Positions 47,739 to 54,783 are shown, counted from the stretch's first letter. The stretch: DNA of 64,000 nucleotides from Oxalobacter formigenes (GCF_002127965.1 NZ_CP018787.1:2046001-2110000), one strand, 5' to 3'. The notes: generated by a model from the letters alone, not told the origin. Translations and numbers: made by a program.

Positions 47739-48091
47739 AGAAATGCCTTATAAGAAATGTTGTATGCTTTCCCAATCCGCTTTGCCATATCCACAGAAAT
47801 AGGACGAACACCGTTTTCCATTTCTGAAACCCGTGTCTGTTGAATTCCAAGAACGGCCGCCAGTTGTTTTTGTGTAATCTCTTCTCTGGCCCGTAAACCA
47901 CGTAATGCCATGCCGGGATTAGCGTCTGGAAATACTTCGTCTATTGTGTAAAGCTTATCGCCTTCTTCGTTGACTGGTCGTATATCTGCCAGTTGCAATA
48001 GACTTGAAATAGCGTCACATATCTTTGACGCCATTTCTGTCGGTACGGTGAGACTGATTTCAGTCAATCCGTCCGTAATCTGCGTTTTCAT
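47735..48091 (-). CDS. Xre-family antitoxin
   Basis: 118 residues from the ATG at 48091. The C-terminal helix-turn-helix (I-T-Q-K-Q-L-A-A-V-L-G-I-Q-Q-T-R-V-S-E-M-E-N-G-V-R-P-I-S) follows an N-terminal Leu/Ile-rich part. Its start overlaps the end of the toxin gene. It neutralises the RelE-like toxin and probably represses the operon. Confidence 0.85.
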   Translation of the reverse strand: MKTQITDGLTEISLTVPTEMASKICDAISSLLQLADIRPVNEEGDKLYTIDEVFPDANPGMALRGLRAREEITQKQLAAVLGIQQTRVSEMENGVRPISVDMAKRIGKAYNISYKAFL

Positions 48092-48353
48092 GTGTGCCAA
48101 CATATCGTACCTCTATTAATCTGATTTCTCTATCTGTTACTTTCCATATAGCCACATAGCGTGGCTTCCCCTTATTCAGGTGGCAGTGATATACATCCTT
48201 CTTCCCAACAATCTTTCCGAAATGCGGCCATCCTGTTAATTCAGGCCCTCCCGCTGTCAAATCTTTTTCCAGCAAATACAATACATCCCTCATGCTTTTT
48301 GGGAGTTTGTCTTTTTGTTTCCGCGCTTTTCCTGTTGTGAGAACTTGCCACAT
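48060..48353 (-). CDS. RelE-family toxin
   Basis: 97 residues: L-P-K-S-M-R-D-V-L, L-T-G-W-P-H-F-G-K-I-V-G-K-K-D-V-Y-H-C-H-L, K-P-R-Y-V-A-I-W-K-V and the terminal I-E-V-R-Y-V-G-T-H-E-N-A-D-Y of the RelE/HigB-like cytotoxic group. First gene of the trio; AT-rich upstream region (48354-48450) with short A/T palindromic stretches where regulators may bind. Confidence 0.88.
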   Translation of the reverse strand: MWQVLTTGKARKQKDKLPKSMRDVLYLLEKDLTAGGPELTGWPHFGKIVGKKDVYHCHLNKGKPRYVAIWKVTDREIRLIEVRYVGTHENADYGRID

Positions 48354-48450
48354 AGAATATTTAAGTAATATATTATTTTTTAGATATTATATATCAATTT
48401 TGGATATATTCCAAGAAAGTCGTTTTAATTTTCACCAAGGTAATCAAAAT

Positions 48451-48470
48451 AAAAACCCGCCGAAGCGGGC
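48451..48470 (-). terminator. Terminator after the antirepressor gene
   Basis: Minus strand: CCCGC-TTCG-GCGGG (UUCG loop) then T5-ATTTT; just past the 23-codon reading frame. Confidence 0.8.
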
Positions 48471-48477
48471 ATAAAAT

Positions 48478-48549
48478 TCATATCGTCCAAAAAATCGTCA
48501 TCGCTACAACAAATAAAAACCACGACGTACTATCAATTACATGGCTCAT
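48478..48549 (-). CDS. 23-residue membrane peptide following ant
   Basis: A 24-codon frame whose ATG overlaps the antirepressor stop (ATGA). It encodes a single hydrophobic stretch (S-W-F-L-F-V-V-A-M-T-I-F-W-T-I). Size and shape resemble type I toxin-like or regulatory membrane peptides, but translational coupling is the only evidence. Confidence 0.35.
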   Translation of the reverse strand: MSHVIDSTSWFLFVVAMTIFWTI

Positions 48550-49259
48550 TTCGCACCTCGCAGTTTCAAAATGAGTGCGTCACGATGTTTGGCACGGTGA
48601 GATAAAGCTGTGATACAGGCCTGCGCGATTTCTTCAATAGTGGAGTCTTTCAGGCCGATATTGGTAGGGTCAGCAATAGCCTTTGCTAAACCATCGTATG
48701 GAGATGGGCGCGGCCTAACGCACACTCTTCCGTCATAGTCGATAGAAAGAAGGAAATCATGCTTCCAAATTGACATTGCCAATATTCCGATAAGCACTTC
48801 TTCCGGAACATCTACATCAGGACGACTCTTTCCTTTACTGACAGCATCGCGATATTTTTCAAAAAAATCTGATGCCGCTTCTCTTCCTTTTTGAAAGACG
48901 TTCTGATTTAGTAAATCAAATTCTGGTTGTTTGTGGTGAAGGTTTGTTTCTCTATCCAATACATCTAGTACCCATCGCCGGAATTCTTTTGCAATGGGTG
49001 TCCGGGAAAACATGGCGACAAGGTGTGCGCCTCGTAAACTAAAAACACGCCGTTCAGCCTTTAAATTCGCCGTGCTACCCAAATTGGGTAAGCGAGTCAT
49101 TTCGTCGGTAAATTCGTCTGAATTTCGGTTGTAAATTTTGGTTACGGCATTTTCGTTGGCATAGCCAAGCGCCGCAGCCAGTTGTGCAGATGAAATGTAA
49201 ATTCGATTGTTGATAGACTGGACGTTGAATGTAATGCCGCGGAATGCGAGATTAGACAT
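48546..49259 (-). CDS. ant: Phage antirepressor (P22 Ant N-terminal family)
   Basis: 237 residues from the ATG at 49259. The N-terminal Ant/Bro-like domain has F-R-G-I-T-F-N-V-Q, I-Y-I-S-S-A-Q-L-A-A-A-L-G-Y-A-N-E-N-A-V, R-N-S-D-E-F and R-V-F-S-L-R-G-A-H-L-V-A-M-F-S-R-T-P-I-A-K-E-F-R-R-W-V-L-D. Such proteins bind and inactivate phage repressors. The ribosome site GGAG is part of a target (49268-49275) complementary to the upstream C4-type RNA, so translation should be silenced in the lysogen. Confidence 0.88.
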   Translation of the reverse strand: MSNLAFRGITFNVQSINNRIYISSAQLAAALGYANENAVTKIYNRNSDEFTDEMTRLPNLGSTANLKAERRVFSLRGAHLVAMFSRTPIAKEFRRWVLDVLDRETNLHHKQPEFDLLNQNVFQKGREAASDFFEKYRDAVSKGKSRPDVDVPEEVLIGILAMSIWKHDFLLSIDYDGRVCVRPRPSPYDGLAKAIADPTNIGLKDSTIEEIAQACITALSHRAKHRDALILKLRGAK

Positions 49260-49267
49260 GATATAAC

Positions 49268-49307
49268 TCCGTACAAGTAGTTTGTTTTTCCACCTACCCC
49301 CGACCAA
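49268..49307 (-). promoter_or_regulatory. C4 target sites a' and b' overlapping the ant ribosome site
   Basis: Minus strand: TTGGTCG (49301-49307) and TGTACGGA (49268-49275), each exactly complementary to a segment of the C4-like RNA (CGACCAA at 49330-49336 and TCCGTACA at 49342-49349). The second includes part of the GGAG ribosome site of ant. Confidence 0.8.
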
Positions 49308-49309
49308 GA

Positions 49310-49386
49310 GGGTGGGCAGACCATGCAGGTTGGTCGACCGGTGTACGGAACCCGGCAAGCCCGAAGGCTTCCCGCATGACCCGCCC
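49310..49386 (-). ncRNA. c4: C4-type antisense RNA controlling ant
   Basis: Minus strand, same direction as ant. Closing helix GGGCGGG / CCCACCC, hairpin AAGCC-TTCG-GGCTT with a UUCG tetraloop, and a GACC / GGTC hairpin. The exposed segments TCCGTACA and CGACCAA can pair with the ant leader. Layout and bases agree with the C4 RNA of phages P1/P7, an RNA processed from the leader of the ant transcript that blocks its translation. I identify it from memory of that family and from the complementarity seen here. Confidence 0.82.
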
Positions 49387-49440
49387 ATTAAGGAGCCATG
49401 CTGTGGACGAAAAAATACCGCACTGGTGGCGGTTCGTCCG

Positions 49441-49462
49441 CCGTACACATTCGAGCGACCAA
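49441..49462 (-). promoter_or_regulatory. Second pair of C4 target-like sites upstream of C4
   Basis: Minus strand: TTGGTCG (49456-49462) and TGTACGG (49441-49447), same order as the ant-proximal pair, near the start of the predicted leader. Could pair with C4 and affect its processing, act as decoy or cause early termination. Confidence 0.65.
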
Positions 49463-49492
49463 GCCCGGCACCATTTTTTGTGGTGCATATGA

Positions 49493-49522
49493 AGGATAGC
49501 TTGATTGTTCTGATTGTGTCAA
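49493..49522 (-). promoter_or_regulatory. Promoter of the c4-ant transcript
   Basis: Minus strand: TTGACA (49517-49522), 18-base spacer, TATCCT (49493-49498). Consensus -35. Transcription should start near 49486, run through the second target pair, C4 and then ant. Confidence 0.7.
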
Positions 49523-49531
49523 CATAACAAC

Positions 49532-49762
49532 ATGATTGAAAAAATTAAAAATTGGTGGCGGGGGAAATACATACCTCCCCCCAAAAACGATCCTGATAGC
49601 CAAATTGTCTTTATCAGCCCGGGGCGCTACGAGAGACCGTTTCTGGCAAAGGTTTACGAGTTTATAAAATACAACCTGCCAAACGAAAAAGGCTGGTTCA
49701 TAAAGCTACTTGTTGGCGGTGCCGTCGCTTTTGCTATCGCTATCGTCAGCAAATCCCTTTGA
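49532..49762 (+). CDS. Small membrane protein divergent from ant
   Basis: 76 residues from the ATG at 49532. The basic N-terminus (I-E-K-I-K-N-W-W-R-G-K-Y-I-P-P-P) precedes a C-terminal membrane helix (L-L-V-G-G-A-V-A-F-A-I-A-I-V). Its promoter would overlap that of c4-ant on the other strand, and its 3' end overlaps the next minus-strand gene by 57 bases. Unknown function; might be expressed in the lysogen. Confidence 0.55.
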   Translation: MIEKIKNWWRGKYIPPPKNDPDSQIVFISPGRYERPFLAKVYEFIKYNLPNEKGWFIKLLVGGAVAFAIAIVSKSL

Positions 49763-49942
49763 AATAACCCCTATCTCCAAGCTATCAACATCCCAAAGCA
49801 GAAACTTCGCGCCCATCTCGTCCAACATGGAAATCTGGCTTATAACATTTTCTCTTTGTTCTGCTGTTAAAGGTTTGGTAGTCTTGACGATAATAATGTC
49901 TCCTGGACTCGCCTTTTTAACCTGATCAATAATTTTTTCCAT
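49706..49942 (-). CDS. Small phage protein of unknown function
   Basis: 78 residues if started at 49942 (94 if at 49990). The sequence (E-K-I-I-D-Q-V-K-K-A-S-P-G-D-I-I-I-V-K-T-T, R-E-N-V-I-S-Q-I-S-M-L-D-E-M-G-A-K-F) suggests an alpha/beta fold; the tail is acidic and disordered. Follows the Q-like gene; antisense overlap with the small membrane protein gene. Confidence 0.5.
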   Translation of the reverse strand: MEKIIDQVKKASPGDIIIVKTTKPLTAEQRENVISQISMLDEMGAKFLLWDVDSLEIGVISKGFADDSDSKSDGTANK

Positions 49943-49958
49943 ACTTTTATTAAATTCC

Positions 49959-50363
49959 TCAATACCAACGTGCAATATGATTGAGAGCATCTCGCACCAG
50001 ACGGTTATATTGGCTTTCAGATATCCGCAATACCCTTGCGCCGTCCATCCTACATTTTGCCTTTTCTCTCTTTTCGTTTACTGATGCCTTTCCTAGTACG
50101 TAAAGCAAAAATGCTTCCCTCTTTTTCTTGGGTACATTTCGAACGATATCTTCCATATCCTCGGCAGCTAGAACGTCAACAGGCGGGACATACTCGCAAA
50201 CACAGAGATCCCCGCGATCCGGAAGTTTTACAGCGTAACGCATGATGCAAGTGTAAGACTTCGGGTAAAACCTCTTATCCAATCCCCATCTGATCCAGTT
50301 ATCTAGTTCAGGCTTCAGCATTTTCATTACTTCCAATGTTTTTAATTGTTCGTAATTCTGCAT
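49959..50363 (-). CDS. Q-like late gene regulator (putative)
   Basis: 134 residues, GAGGG ribosome site. W-I-R-W-G-L-D near the N-terminus, then V-P-K-K-K-R-E-A-F-L-L-Y-V-L-G and a C-terminal R-I-S-E-S-Q-Y-N-R-L-V-R-D-A-L-N-H-I-A resembling region-4-type helix-turn-helix of phage antitermination / late activators. Its place between replication and packaging genes is that of lambda Q. An antiterminator here would explain how late genes are read through the many terminator-like hairpins downstream. Confidence 0.55.
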   Translation of the reverse strand: MQNYEQLKTLEVMKMLKPELDNWIRWGLDKRFYPKSYTCIMRYAVKLPDRGDLCVCEYVPPVDVLAAEDMEDIVRNVPKKKREAFLLYVLGKASVNEKREKAKCRMDGARVLRISESQYNRLVRDALNHIARWY

Positions 50364-50371
50364 TCAAACCC

Positions 50372-50482
50372 TCACAAGAAGTGGCCAACAATAAAACCCC
50401 AGACAAACCCGCTTGCCATCGACAAAAAAAACAAAATTAAAAGGCCGGATAGAAAATCGATGTTTGTATTTTTTTTATCCAT
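50372..50482 (-). CDS. 36-residue membrane protein
   Basis: The frame starts at the ATG at 50482 behind AAGGTAAGAA and encodes a polar start followed by one long hydrophobic helix (L-L-I-L-F-F-L-S-M-A-S-G-F-V-W-G-F-I-V-G). It fills the gap between the resolvase and Q-like genes on the same strand. Unknown function. Confidence 0.5.
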   Translation of the reverse strand: MDKKNTNIDFLSGLLILFFLSMASGFVWGFIVGHFL

Positions 50483-50492
50483 TTCTTACCTT

Positions 50493-50948
50493 TCAGAATT
50501 CTTGCTTAAGTGCATAACTTAAAAGGGCAAGCGCATCGGCATGGTTATCGTCTACTATGTTAAATCCTCGACGTTTTGCCTCGTTTATCATCGCCTCCTT
50601 GTCTGCGTTACCCTTCCCTGTCCAATATTTTTTAATGACGCCGACGCCAACCGGATGACATGGTATGTTTCGTGTCACACACAGCATTTCCAGAATCGCC
50701 AGATAGCCGCCGTATGCGTGTGCGGCGAGCACCCCTGCATGTGCCTTCACATCTTCAAAATAAACGATGTGCACACCATCCAAAGCCATCTGTGTCCATT
50801 CTTTAAATCGTGCCCATCGGATTGCTTGACGTTCTGTTTTCTTCGGTTTGAAATGTTGTGTCCCACCCGTAATCTTCCCGCCCCGCTCATATTTAGCCCA
50901 TCCAGTTTTGGTGCCGATGTCTATGGCAAGAATGTTCACTTCATTCAC
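50493..50948 (-). CDS. RuvC-like Holliday junction resolvase
   Basis: 151 residues. RNase-H-like fold with D-I-G-T-K-T-G-W-A at the N-terminus (first Asp), Y-F-E-D-V-K (Glu), and K-E-A-M-I-N-E-A followed by N-H-A-D-A-L-A-L-L (last two acids). All four catalytic acidic positions appear present. Resolves branched phage DNA before packaging. Overlaps the next gene by eight bases. Confidence 0.85.
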   Translation of the reverse strand: MNEVNILAIDIGTKTGWAKYERGGKITGGTQHFKPKKTERQAIRWARFKEWTQMALDGVHIVYFEDVKAHAGVLAAHAYGGYLAILEMLCVTRNIPCHPVGVGVIKKYWTGKGNADKEAMINEAKRRGFNIVDDNHADALALLSYALKQEF

Positions 50949-51195
50949 AATTTCGCCTTCTCTCGAGAAAATAGTTTTCGGGAAGCCCTACATCTGCAAG
51001 TAATTTTTTCGGGGAAATGTCTAAAACTGTGGCGACATTCAAAAACAAGCGGCTAGAAACTTTATATTTTCCTTTTTTGATTCGTGACATGCCACTGGCA
51101 TCCATCCCCGTCTTTCGCCACAGATCGGAAAAATCTTCACATCCCAGTCTGTTCCGAAGCTTTCGCAGTAACTCAAATTGATCTATCTCTTTCAT
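50941..51195 (-). CDS. Helix-turn-helix protein
   Basis: 84 residues: L-R-K-L-R-N-R-L-G-C-E-D-F-S-D-L-W-R-K-T-G-M-D-A-S-G-M-S-R-I-K-K-G-K-Y-K-V-S looks like a Cro/C1-type helix-turn-helix. Within the early-middle operon; overlaps both neighbours by a few bases. Target unknown. Confidence 0.65.
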   Translation of the reverse strand: MKEIDQFELLRKLRNRLGCEDFSDLWRKTGMDASGMSRIKKGKYKVSSRLFLNVATVLDISPKKLLADVGLPENYFLERRRNCE

Positions 51196-51458
51196 TTCTG
51201 CGGCCTCTTTTCAATCTTTCCTGTTATTTTTATTGGGAATCCACATTCAAAATCTGGATCTATAGTTTTCTGCATGAAACAGAACACATCGAACGCAAAT
51301 AAAGCTGCGTCGAAAACCCAGTTAGGACACCAATTTCTAACCTCAACTATCGGTGAGTCCGAAAGCGTGCAGTAAACCGGGGCAATAAAACAAAACATTC
51401 CGCAGTGGGTAAAATTTTCCTGAATTTCCTGCTCTGTCAGTCTATTAAAAATAGCCAT
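51192..51458 (-). CDS. Small phage protein of unknown function
   Basis: 88 residues, rich in Cys and aromatic residues (F-T-H-C-G-M-F-C-F-I-A-P-V-Y-C, N-W-C-P-N-W-V-F-D-A). Not recognised. Overlaps the adjacent genes by 4 and 14 bases, which supports its being translated. Confidence 0.55.
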   Translation of the reverse strand: MAIFNRLTEQEIQENFTHCGMFCFIAPVYCTLSDSPIVEVRNWCPNWVFDAALFAFDVFCFMQKTIDPDFECGFPIKITGKIEKRPQK

Positions 51459-51801
51459 TGCATCCCCTCGCTCTGAATAACCACTCGTCCATTTCTGTGC
51501 GTTTAAAATTCACCTGATCGCCGCTATTTCTGATTATTTCCCTCCGGCTGCCTTTTGATAGCCAATGATCTTTTGGAAAGATGTATTTCGGCTTTTTTGC
51601 GTCAATGCCGCGCCCTGCTCTGTAAACCGGCGCTACGTTATTTTTTACCGCTCTCCATGACACAACCCGGATTTGATCGCGCACTTCCCGAATTACTGAA
51701 CGTACAAAGCTTTGCGATCTGTCTAGCTCTTCCGCAATGTCTTTTACTGCCATCGGTTTTTCAGTAAGCAGCGATAAGATGAGTTTTTCTTTTTCTGTCA
51801 T
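51445..51801 (-). CDS. Winged helix-turn-helix phage protein
   Basis: 118 residues. N-terminal winged-helix (L-I-L-S-L-L-T-E-K-P-M-A-V-K-D-I-A-E-E-L-D-R-S-Q-S-F-V-R-S-V-I), C-terminal basic part with K-Y-I-F-P-K-D-H-W. Possibly a transcription regulator of the middle genes. Overlaps the P-like gene by four bases. Confidence 0.6.
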   Translation of the reverse strand: MTEKEKLILSLLTEKPMAVKDIAEELDRSQSFVRSVIREVRDQIRVVSWRAVKNNVAPVYRAGRGIDAKKPKYIFPKDHWLSKGSRREIIRNSGDQVNFKRTEMDEWLFRARGCNGYF

Positions 51802-52490
51802 GCCAGTTCCTTGATTGCTTCTTGCGCCCAGTTAACCGATATTGCCGGCAACGTTTCTCCGTTTGCCTTTCTTGCCATAATTTTCTTGGCCCACGCCAGC
51901 CCGGGTTGCTTTTTAAGGATCCCTGACGCGTTGAGATTTTCCAGCTCACGACTTGCCCTCTCTTTGTCTGTCTCGGTTTTCCCGGGTGCCGGCAACGCTT
52001 CCATTACAGCCGGAATATCTGGCCATCCGTTTTTTTGCAGCTCTTTCGACAGTGCGTTTTCCCACCGCGTTTTGATGTTTGAATATGTCTGATTCAGCAG
52101 GTCATGAGTCATTTTTGAGGCCGCCCAGAATATCGCCGGATGTGACCACTCGCCCTTTTCTCCCTTTCGCCGCGCCTCCATGCCATTAACTGCTTCGTAG
52201 TAGGCGACGGTCATGTCCAGTGATGGCCTGCACAATTCGATAAATTCGTTGAGTGTTGGCGGCCATTTCAGTTTCAGCATGGCTTCTACGCCTGATCTCA
52301 TTTCAACGCTGGTCAGTGTTGCCATACGTGTGCCCCAAAACTCTTTCAGTTTTTGCGGGTCAGTTCCCTGCCACTGATCCGAAAAGCGTTTTCCGAACGT
52401 CATCAACATACGGTCAAACAGGTCATCTATCCATTTTTTGGGTAGGGCCTCAGTGGGCCAGTGTGTTGATGTCGATAATGTTGTTGTCAT
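51798..52490 (-). CDS. Phage replication protein P (helicase loader type)
   Basis: 230 residues. W-I-D-D-L-F-D-R-M, F-W-G-T-R-M-A, W-P-P-T-L-N-E-F-I-E-L-C-R-P and Y-Y-E-A-V characterise the lambda-P-like family that brings host DnaB helicase to the origin. Directly downstream of the O-like gene with a 41-base overlap. Confidence 0.82.
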   Translation of the reverse strand: MTTTLSTSTHWPTEALPKKWIDDLFDRMLMTFGKRFSDQWQGTDPQKLKEFWGTRMATLTSVEMRSGVEAMLKLKWPPTLNEFIELCRPSLDMTVAYYEAVNGMEARRKGEKGEWSHPAIFWAASKMTHDLLNQTYSNIKTRWENALSKELQKNGWPDIPAVMEALPAPGKTETDKERASRELENLNASGILKKQPGLAWAKKIMARKANGETLPAISVNWAQEAIKELA

Positions 52491-53277
52491 GGTCGTAATC
52501 GCCGCGTGATTCGTTGAGTTTGTTTAGCCAGTCTGATGTCGCGCATTGTTTTGTTTTCTCCGGCGGTCGCCAGTCGGACAGGTAGTGTTCGTCCGGCCCG
52601 AAGAACGTCGACGGTTGTTTGATGTATTGCGGATGAACTCCGGTAGCACCGACGTAATGCGCATACCGCATTACCCCGTCGATCAACTCATCGGGCGTTA
52701 CTCCGTCATTGATTCTGGCTTTCCACGCTTTGAATGCAGATGGTTTGTTTGCCCCGGGACGTTTCGGGTAAAGGGAAAAGGCTTGTTCGAATTCATCCGG
52801 ATAAGCCTGTTTATTTTTTTTGCCCTGTTTTTCAACGTGGGGGACTATAGGGGGTTTATCTTTATTATCTTTTTTATTTATATCTTTATTATTGGGTACA
52901 GAAACTTGACTACCCCCTAGTACAGTTTCTTGACTACCTTTAACAAGTTTCTGGACGGGGGGTACAGTTTCTTGACTACCCGTACAGTTTCTTTCTATTG
53001 AGCGGTACGTGTTGAATTTGACTCCGTTTTTTATCGTTTCTTTTTTAACGATCAGGCCTTTTTTAACCAACGCTGCCAAGGCATCAATAATCCCCTGTCT
53101 GGATGCCCCAAGCGTATCTTGCAAATAGGATATGGAACCGCTGAAGCATCCTTTTGGGTCTTGTGAGTAGTTGTGTATGGCCGCATAAATAAACGCCTGA
53201 TAACCGCTTAATTTCAGGTCTGTCAGCATCCAGTCGAACACAACGAAATAACAGGTCTTTCGTTCTGGTTCACTCAT
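52450..53277 (-). CDS. Phage replication initiator (O-like), with origin iterons inside the gene
   Basis: 275 residues from the ATG at 53277. N-terminal winged helix (L-S-G-Y-Q-A-F-I-Y-A-A-I-H-N-Y, S-I-S-Y-L-Q-D-T-L-G-A-S-R-Q-G-I-I-D-A-L). The linker has repeated G-S-Q-E-T-V units encoded by the iterons, and the C-terminal part has F-E-Q-A-F-S-L-Y-P-K-R-P and Y-I-K-Q-P-S-T-F-F as in many phage DnaT/O-type proteins. It should bind its own iterons and recruit the P-like protein. Confidence 0.82.
   Translation of the reverse strand: MSEPERKTCYFVVFDWMLTDLKLSGYQAFIYAAIHNYSQDPKGCFSGSISYLQDTLGASRQGIIDALAALVKKGLIVKKETIKNGVKFNTYRSIERNCTGSQETVPPVQKLVKGSQETVLGGSQVSVPNNKDINKKDNKDKPPIVPHVEKQGKKNKQAYPDEFEQAFSLYPKRPGANKPSAFKAWKARINDGVTPDELIDGVMRYAHYVGATGVHPQYIKQPSTFFGPDEHYLSDWRPPEKTKQCATSDWLNKLNESRGDYDHDNNIIDINTLAH
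52896..52993. repeat. Iterons, candidate replication origin
   Basis: Five related copies of GTACAGTTTCTTGACTACC: 52896 (variant), 52920-52938 (exact), about 52942 (variant), 52962-52980 (exact) and 52982-52993 (partial), spaced 20-24 bases. Next to it is an A/T-only stretch (52856-52893). Placement inside the initiator gene copies lambda ori. Confidence 0.7.
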
Positions 53278-53582
53278 TTTGTACCCCTTCCCACTTCCAG
53301 AACCCCGGACAAAAACCACCACTCCACCGTTTTACGGTGCGCCTCTTCCCAGCGTTCAATGCGTTCCTGTTTATTCAATTTCGATCCCTGATCTATTTCT
53401 GAATGACACCCGTTGCATAGGTACGCAACGCGAAAATCGTATGCTTTAATACCTTTCCCTTTACCGTCTCTCAATTGGTTGCTATGAGCCGCGACAACCG
53501 TCCCATCGTTGACTTTTCCACAGCAAAAACACATCGGCGAATGCCGGGCCAGATCCAGCAGTTTTTTGTTCCGGTACATCAT
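53274..53582 (-). CDS. HNH-like zinc nuclease (DUF1364/Ref-like)
   Basis: 102 residues: C-F-C-C-G-K-V, V-V-A-A-H-S-N-Q-L-R-D-G-K-G, Y-L-C-N-G-C-H-S-E-I-D: two Cys pairs and His residues as in the RecA-dependent nuclease (Ref)/DUF1364 group encoded in the nin-like regions of lambdoid phages. Overlaps the initiator gene by four bases. Confidence 0.75.
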   Translation of the reverse strand: MMYRNKKLLDLARHSPMCFCCGKVNDGTVVAAHSNQLRDGKGKGIKAYDFRVAYLCNGCHSEIDQGSKLNKQERIERWEEAHRKTVEWWFLSGVLEVGRGTK

Positions 53583-54040
53583 GAAAATGCCAGGATGTTG
53601 TTAACCACGTTTTCAACGTCACCACGGGTCTGGTTGATAAAAATTCTCTTCAATAAAACGTCTATAACCGCGCTGTAGAGGCTTTCGAATTCATCTTCAT
53701 CCATATTTGCAAAACTGATGCTTTTCGCCCGAAGTTGAACGGATCCATCCATCCTGACAAATGTTTCGAAGTAACCTGCCAAAATAGTGATATCTTCCCG
53801 AAACTGCTTAAAATTCTTCTCGGCAATCTGACCGTGATATACAGCTTCCAGTGGTTTCCACGTGTCAAATCCATAGTTCAGCAAAGCGAAGAATTTTCGG
53901 AGAAACATGACATTTCTGGCGCGTGTAATTTTTGCCTTGAAGCCTTGCCCGACTTTGTGTTTTTTGAGATAGTCGGCTGAATCAGAATCAGCTGGAACCA
54001 GTGCGCCGGTCGGTGTTTTGGTGAGATAAATATCTGTCAC
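53579..54040 (-). CDS. DUF1367-like phage protein
   Basis: 153 residues from GTG at 54040, which overlaps the previous stop (GTGA) and has GGAGG in front. It has the DUF1367 layout: P-A-D-S-D-S-A-D-Y-L-K-K-H-K-V-G, R-A-R-N-V-M-F-L-R-K-F-F-A-L-L-N, F-R-E-D-I-T-I-L-A-G-Y. Function unknown; found in recombination/replication operons of lambdoid phages. Confidence 0.75.
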   Translation of the reverse strand: MTDIYLTKTPTGALVPADSDSADYLKKHKVGQGFKAKITRARNVMFLRKFFALLNYGFDTWKPLEAVYHGQIAEKNFKQFREDITILAGYFETFVRMDGSVQLRAKSISFANMDEDEFESLYSAVIDVLLKRIFINQTRGDVENVVNNILAFS

Positions 54041-54357
54041 ACCACCCTCCACACTTTAATGATCCGTGCGTGAGCGAGAGGAGCCTTGGCTTGGCAACAT
54101 TCGCCAGTCCATTCGATCAGCCATTTTCTTGCTGCCTCACGTGCGATAGCGCCCCATGCGTTGTGATGCCTCGGTTCAGCTATACCCAAGCAACGGCAAT
54201 GACGCCGGAACTCTTCGAGTACGAATTGCGGCGGACCCTCTTCTTTCCTGATCGCGCAGAACGTTTCCAGAACGTGCAAAATGTGCTCTGACCATCGCTC
54301 ATTACGCGACAGAACCAGCTTTATCCCTTTGTCTTTCAGTTGTTGACCTGTGAACAT
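54037..54357 (-). CDS. Phage protein of unknown function, nin-like region
   Basis: 106 residues. G-I-K-L-V-L-S-R-N-E-R-W at the start, F-R-R-H-C-R-C-L-G-I-A-E-P-R-H-H-N-A-W-G-A-I-A-R-E-A-A-R-K in the middle, W-T-G-E-C-C-Q-A-K-A-P-L-A-H-A-R at the end; helical and His/Cys-rich. Commonly seen next to DUF1367 genes. No function known to me. Confidence 0.65.
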   Translation of the reverse strand: MFTGQQLKDKGIKLVLSRNERWSEHILHVLETFCAIRKEEGPPQFVLEEFRRHCRCLGIAEPRHHNAWGAIAREAARKWLIEWTGECCQAKAPLAHARIIKVWRVV

Positions 54358-54433
54358 GCTTCCTCCGAAAAAGGAACCCCAGCCATGCTATGCTTATGAT
54401 TCCGCTCAATAACTTTCATGAAAGGGGTTCCTT

Positions 54434-54613
54434 ATGGACAAATACACATATAATGCGGCGAGAGCCATGCTTGACAAATTTCTAGAATCTCAACCTAACG
54501 CAACAGAAAAGAAATCCAGTAACTTGTCAGGATCAGAAGCAGCAAAATTCTGCACCGACTTCTTAGAACACTATGCAAATTGGCTAGAGAACACCTCAAA
54601 ATCTTGGGATTAA
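54434..54613 (+). CDS. Small protein on the opposite strand
   Basis: 59 residues behind AAAGGGGTTCC: D-K-Y-T-Y-N-A-A-R-A-M-L-D-K-F-L-E-S and K-F-C-T-D-F-L-E-H-Y-A-N-W-L-E-N, two amphipathic helices. It converges with the small minus-strand gene on its right and is opposite to the surrounding early genes. Could be a lysogeny-expressed moron. Unknown. Confidence 0.5.
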   Translation: MDKYTYNAARAMLDKFLESQPNATEKKSSNLSGSEAAKFCTDFLEHYANWLENTSKSWD

Positions 54614-54754
54614 TTTTGAAATAGCATTCAATTTCAGCATTTGTTTTTCTAGCAAACGCCGGGCTTCTTTAATTTTGTCCGGCGTTTCGCCACACAGAGC
54701 CATTTCACACAGCACATCCGTTATCTTTTGGTTCTGATATTCAGTTAATTTCAT
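54596..54754 (-). CDS. Small helical phage protein
   Basis: 52 residues from the ATG at 54754 behind AAGGAATAAAA. Entirely helical (K-I-K-E-A-R-R-L-L-E-K-Q-M-L-K-L-N). It follows the CII-like gene after 29 bases and overlaps the opposite small gene by 18 bases at the 3' ends. Unknown function. Confidence 0.5.
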   Translation of the reverse strand: MKLTEYQNQKITDVLCEMALCGETPDKIKEARRLLEKQMLKLNAISKLIPRF

Positions 54755-54783
54755 TTTTATTCCTTACGCTAAAAATTTTTCCA

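Noticed and set aside
52896-52993. CRISPR-like array
   Set aside because: Units are about 19 bases with almost no spacer and lie inside a coding sequence; iterons explain them better. No CRISPR array or cas gene was seen in the window.
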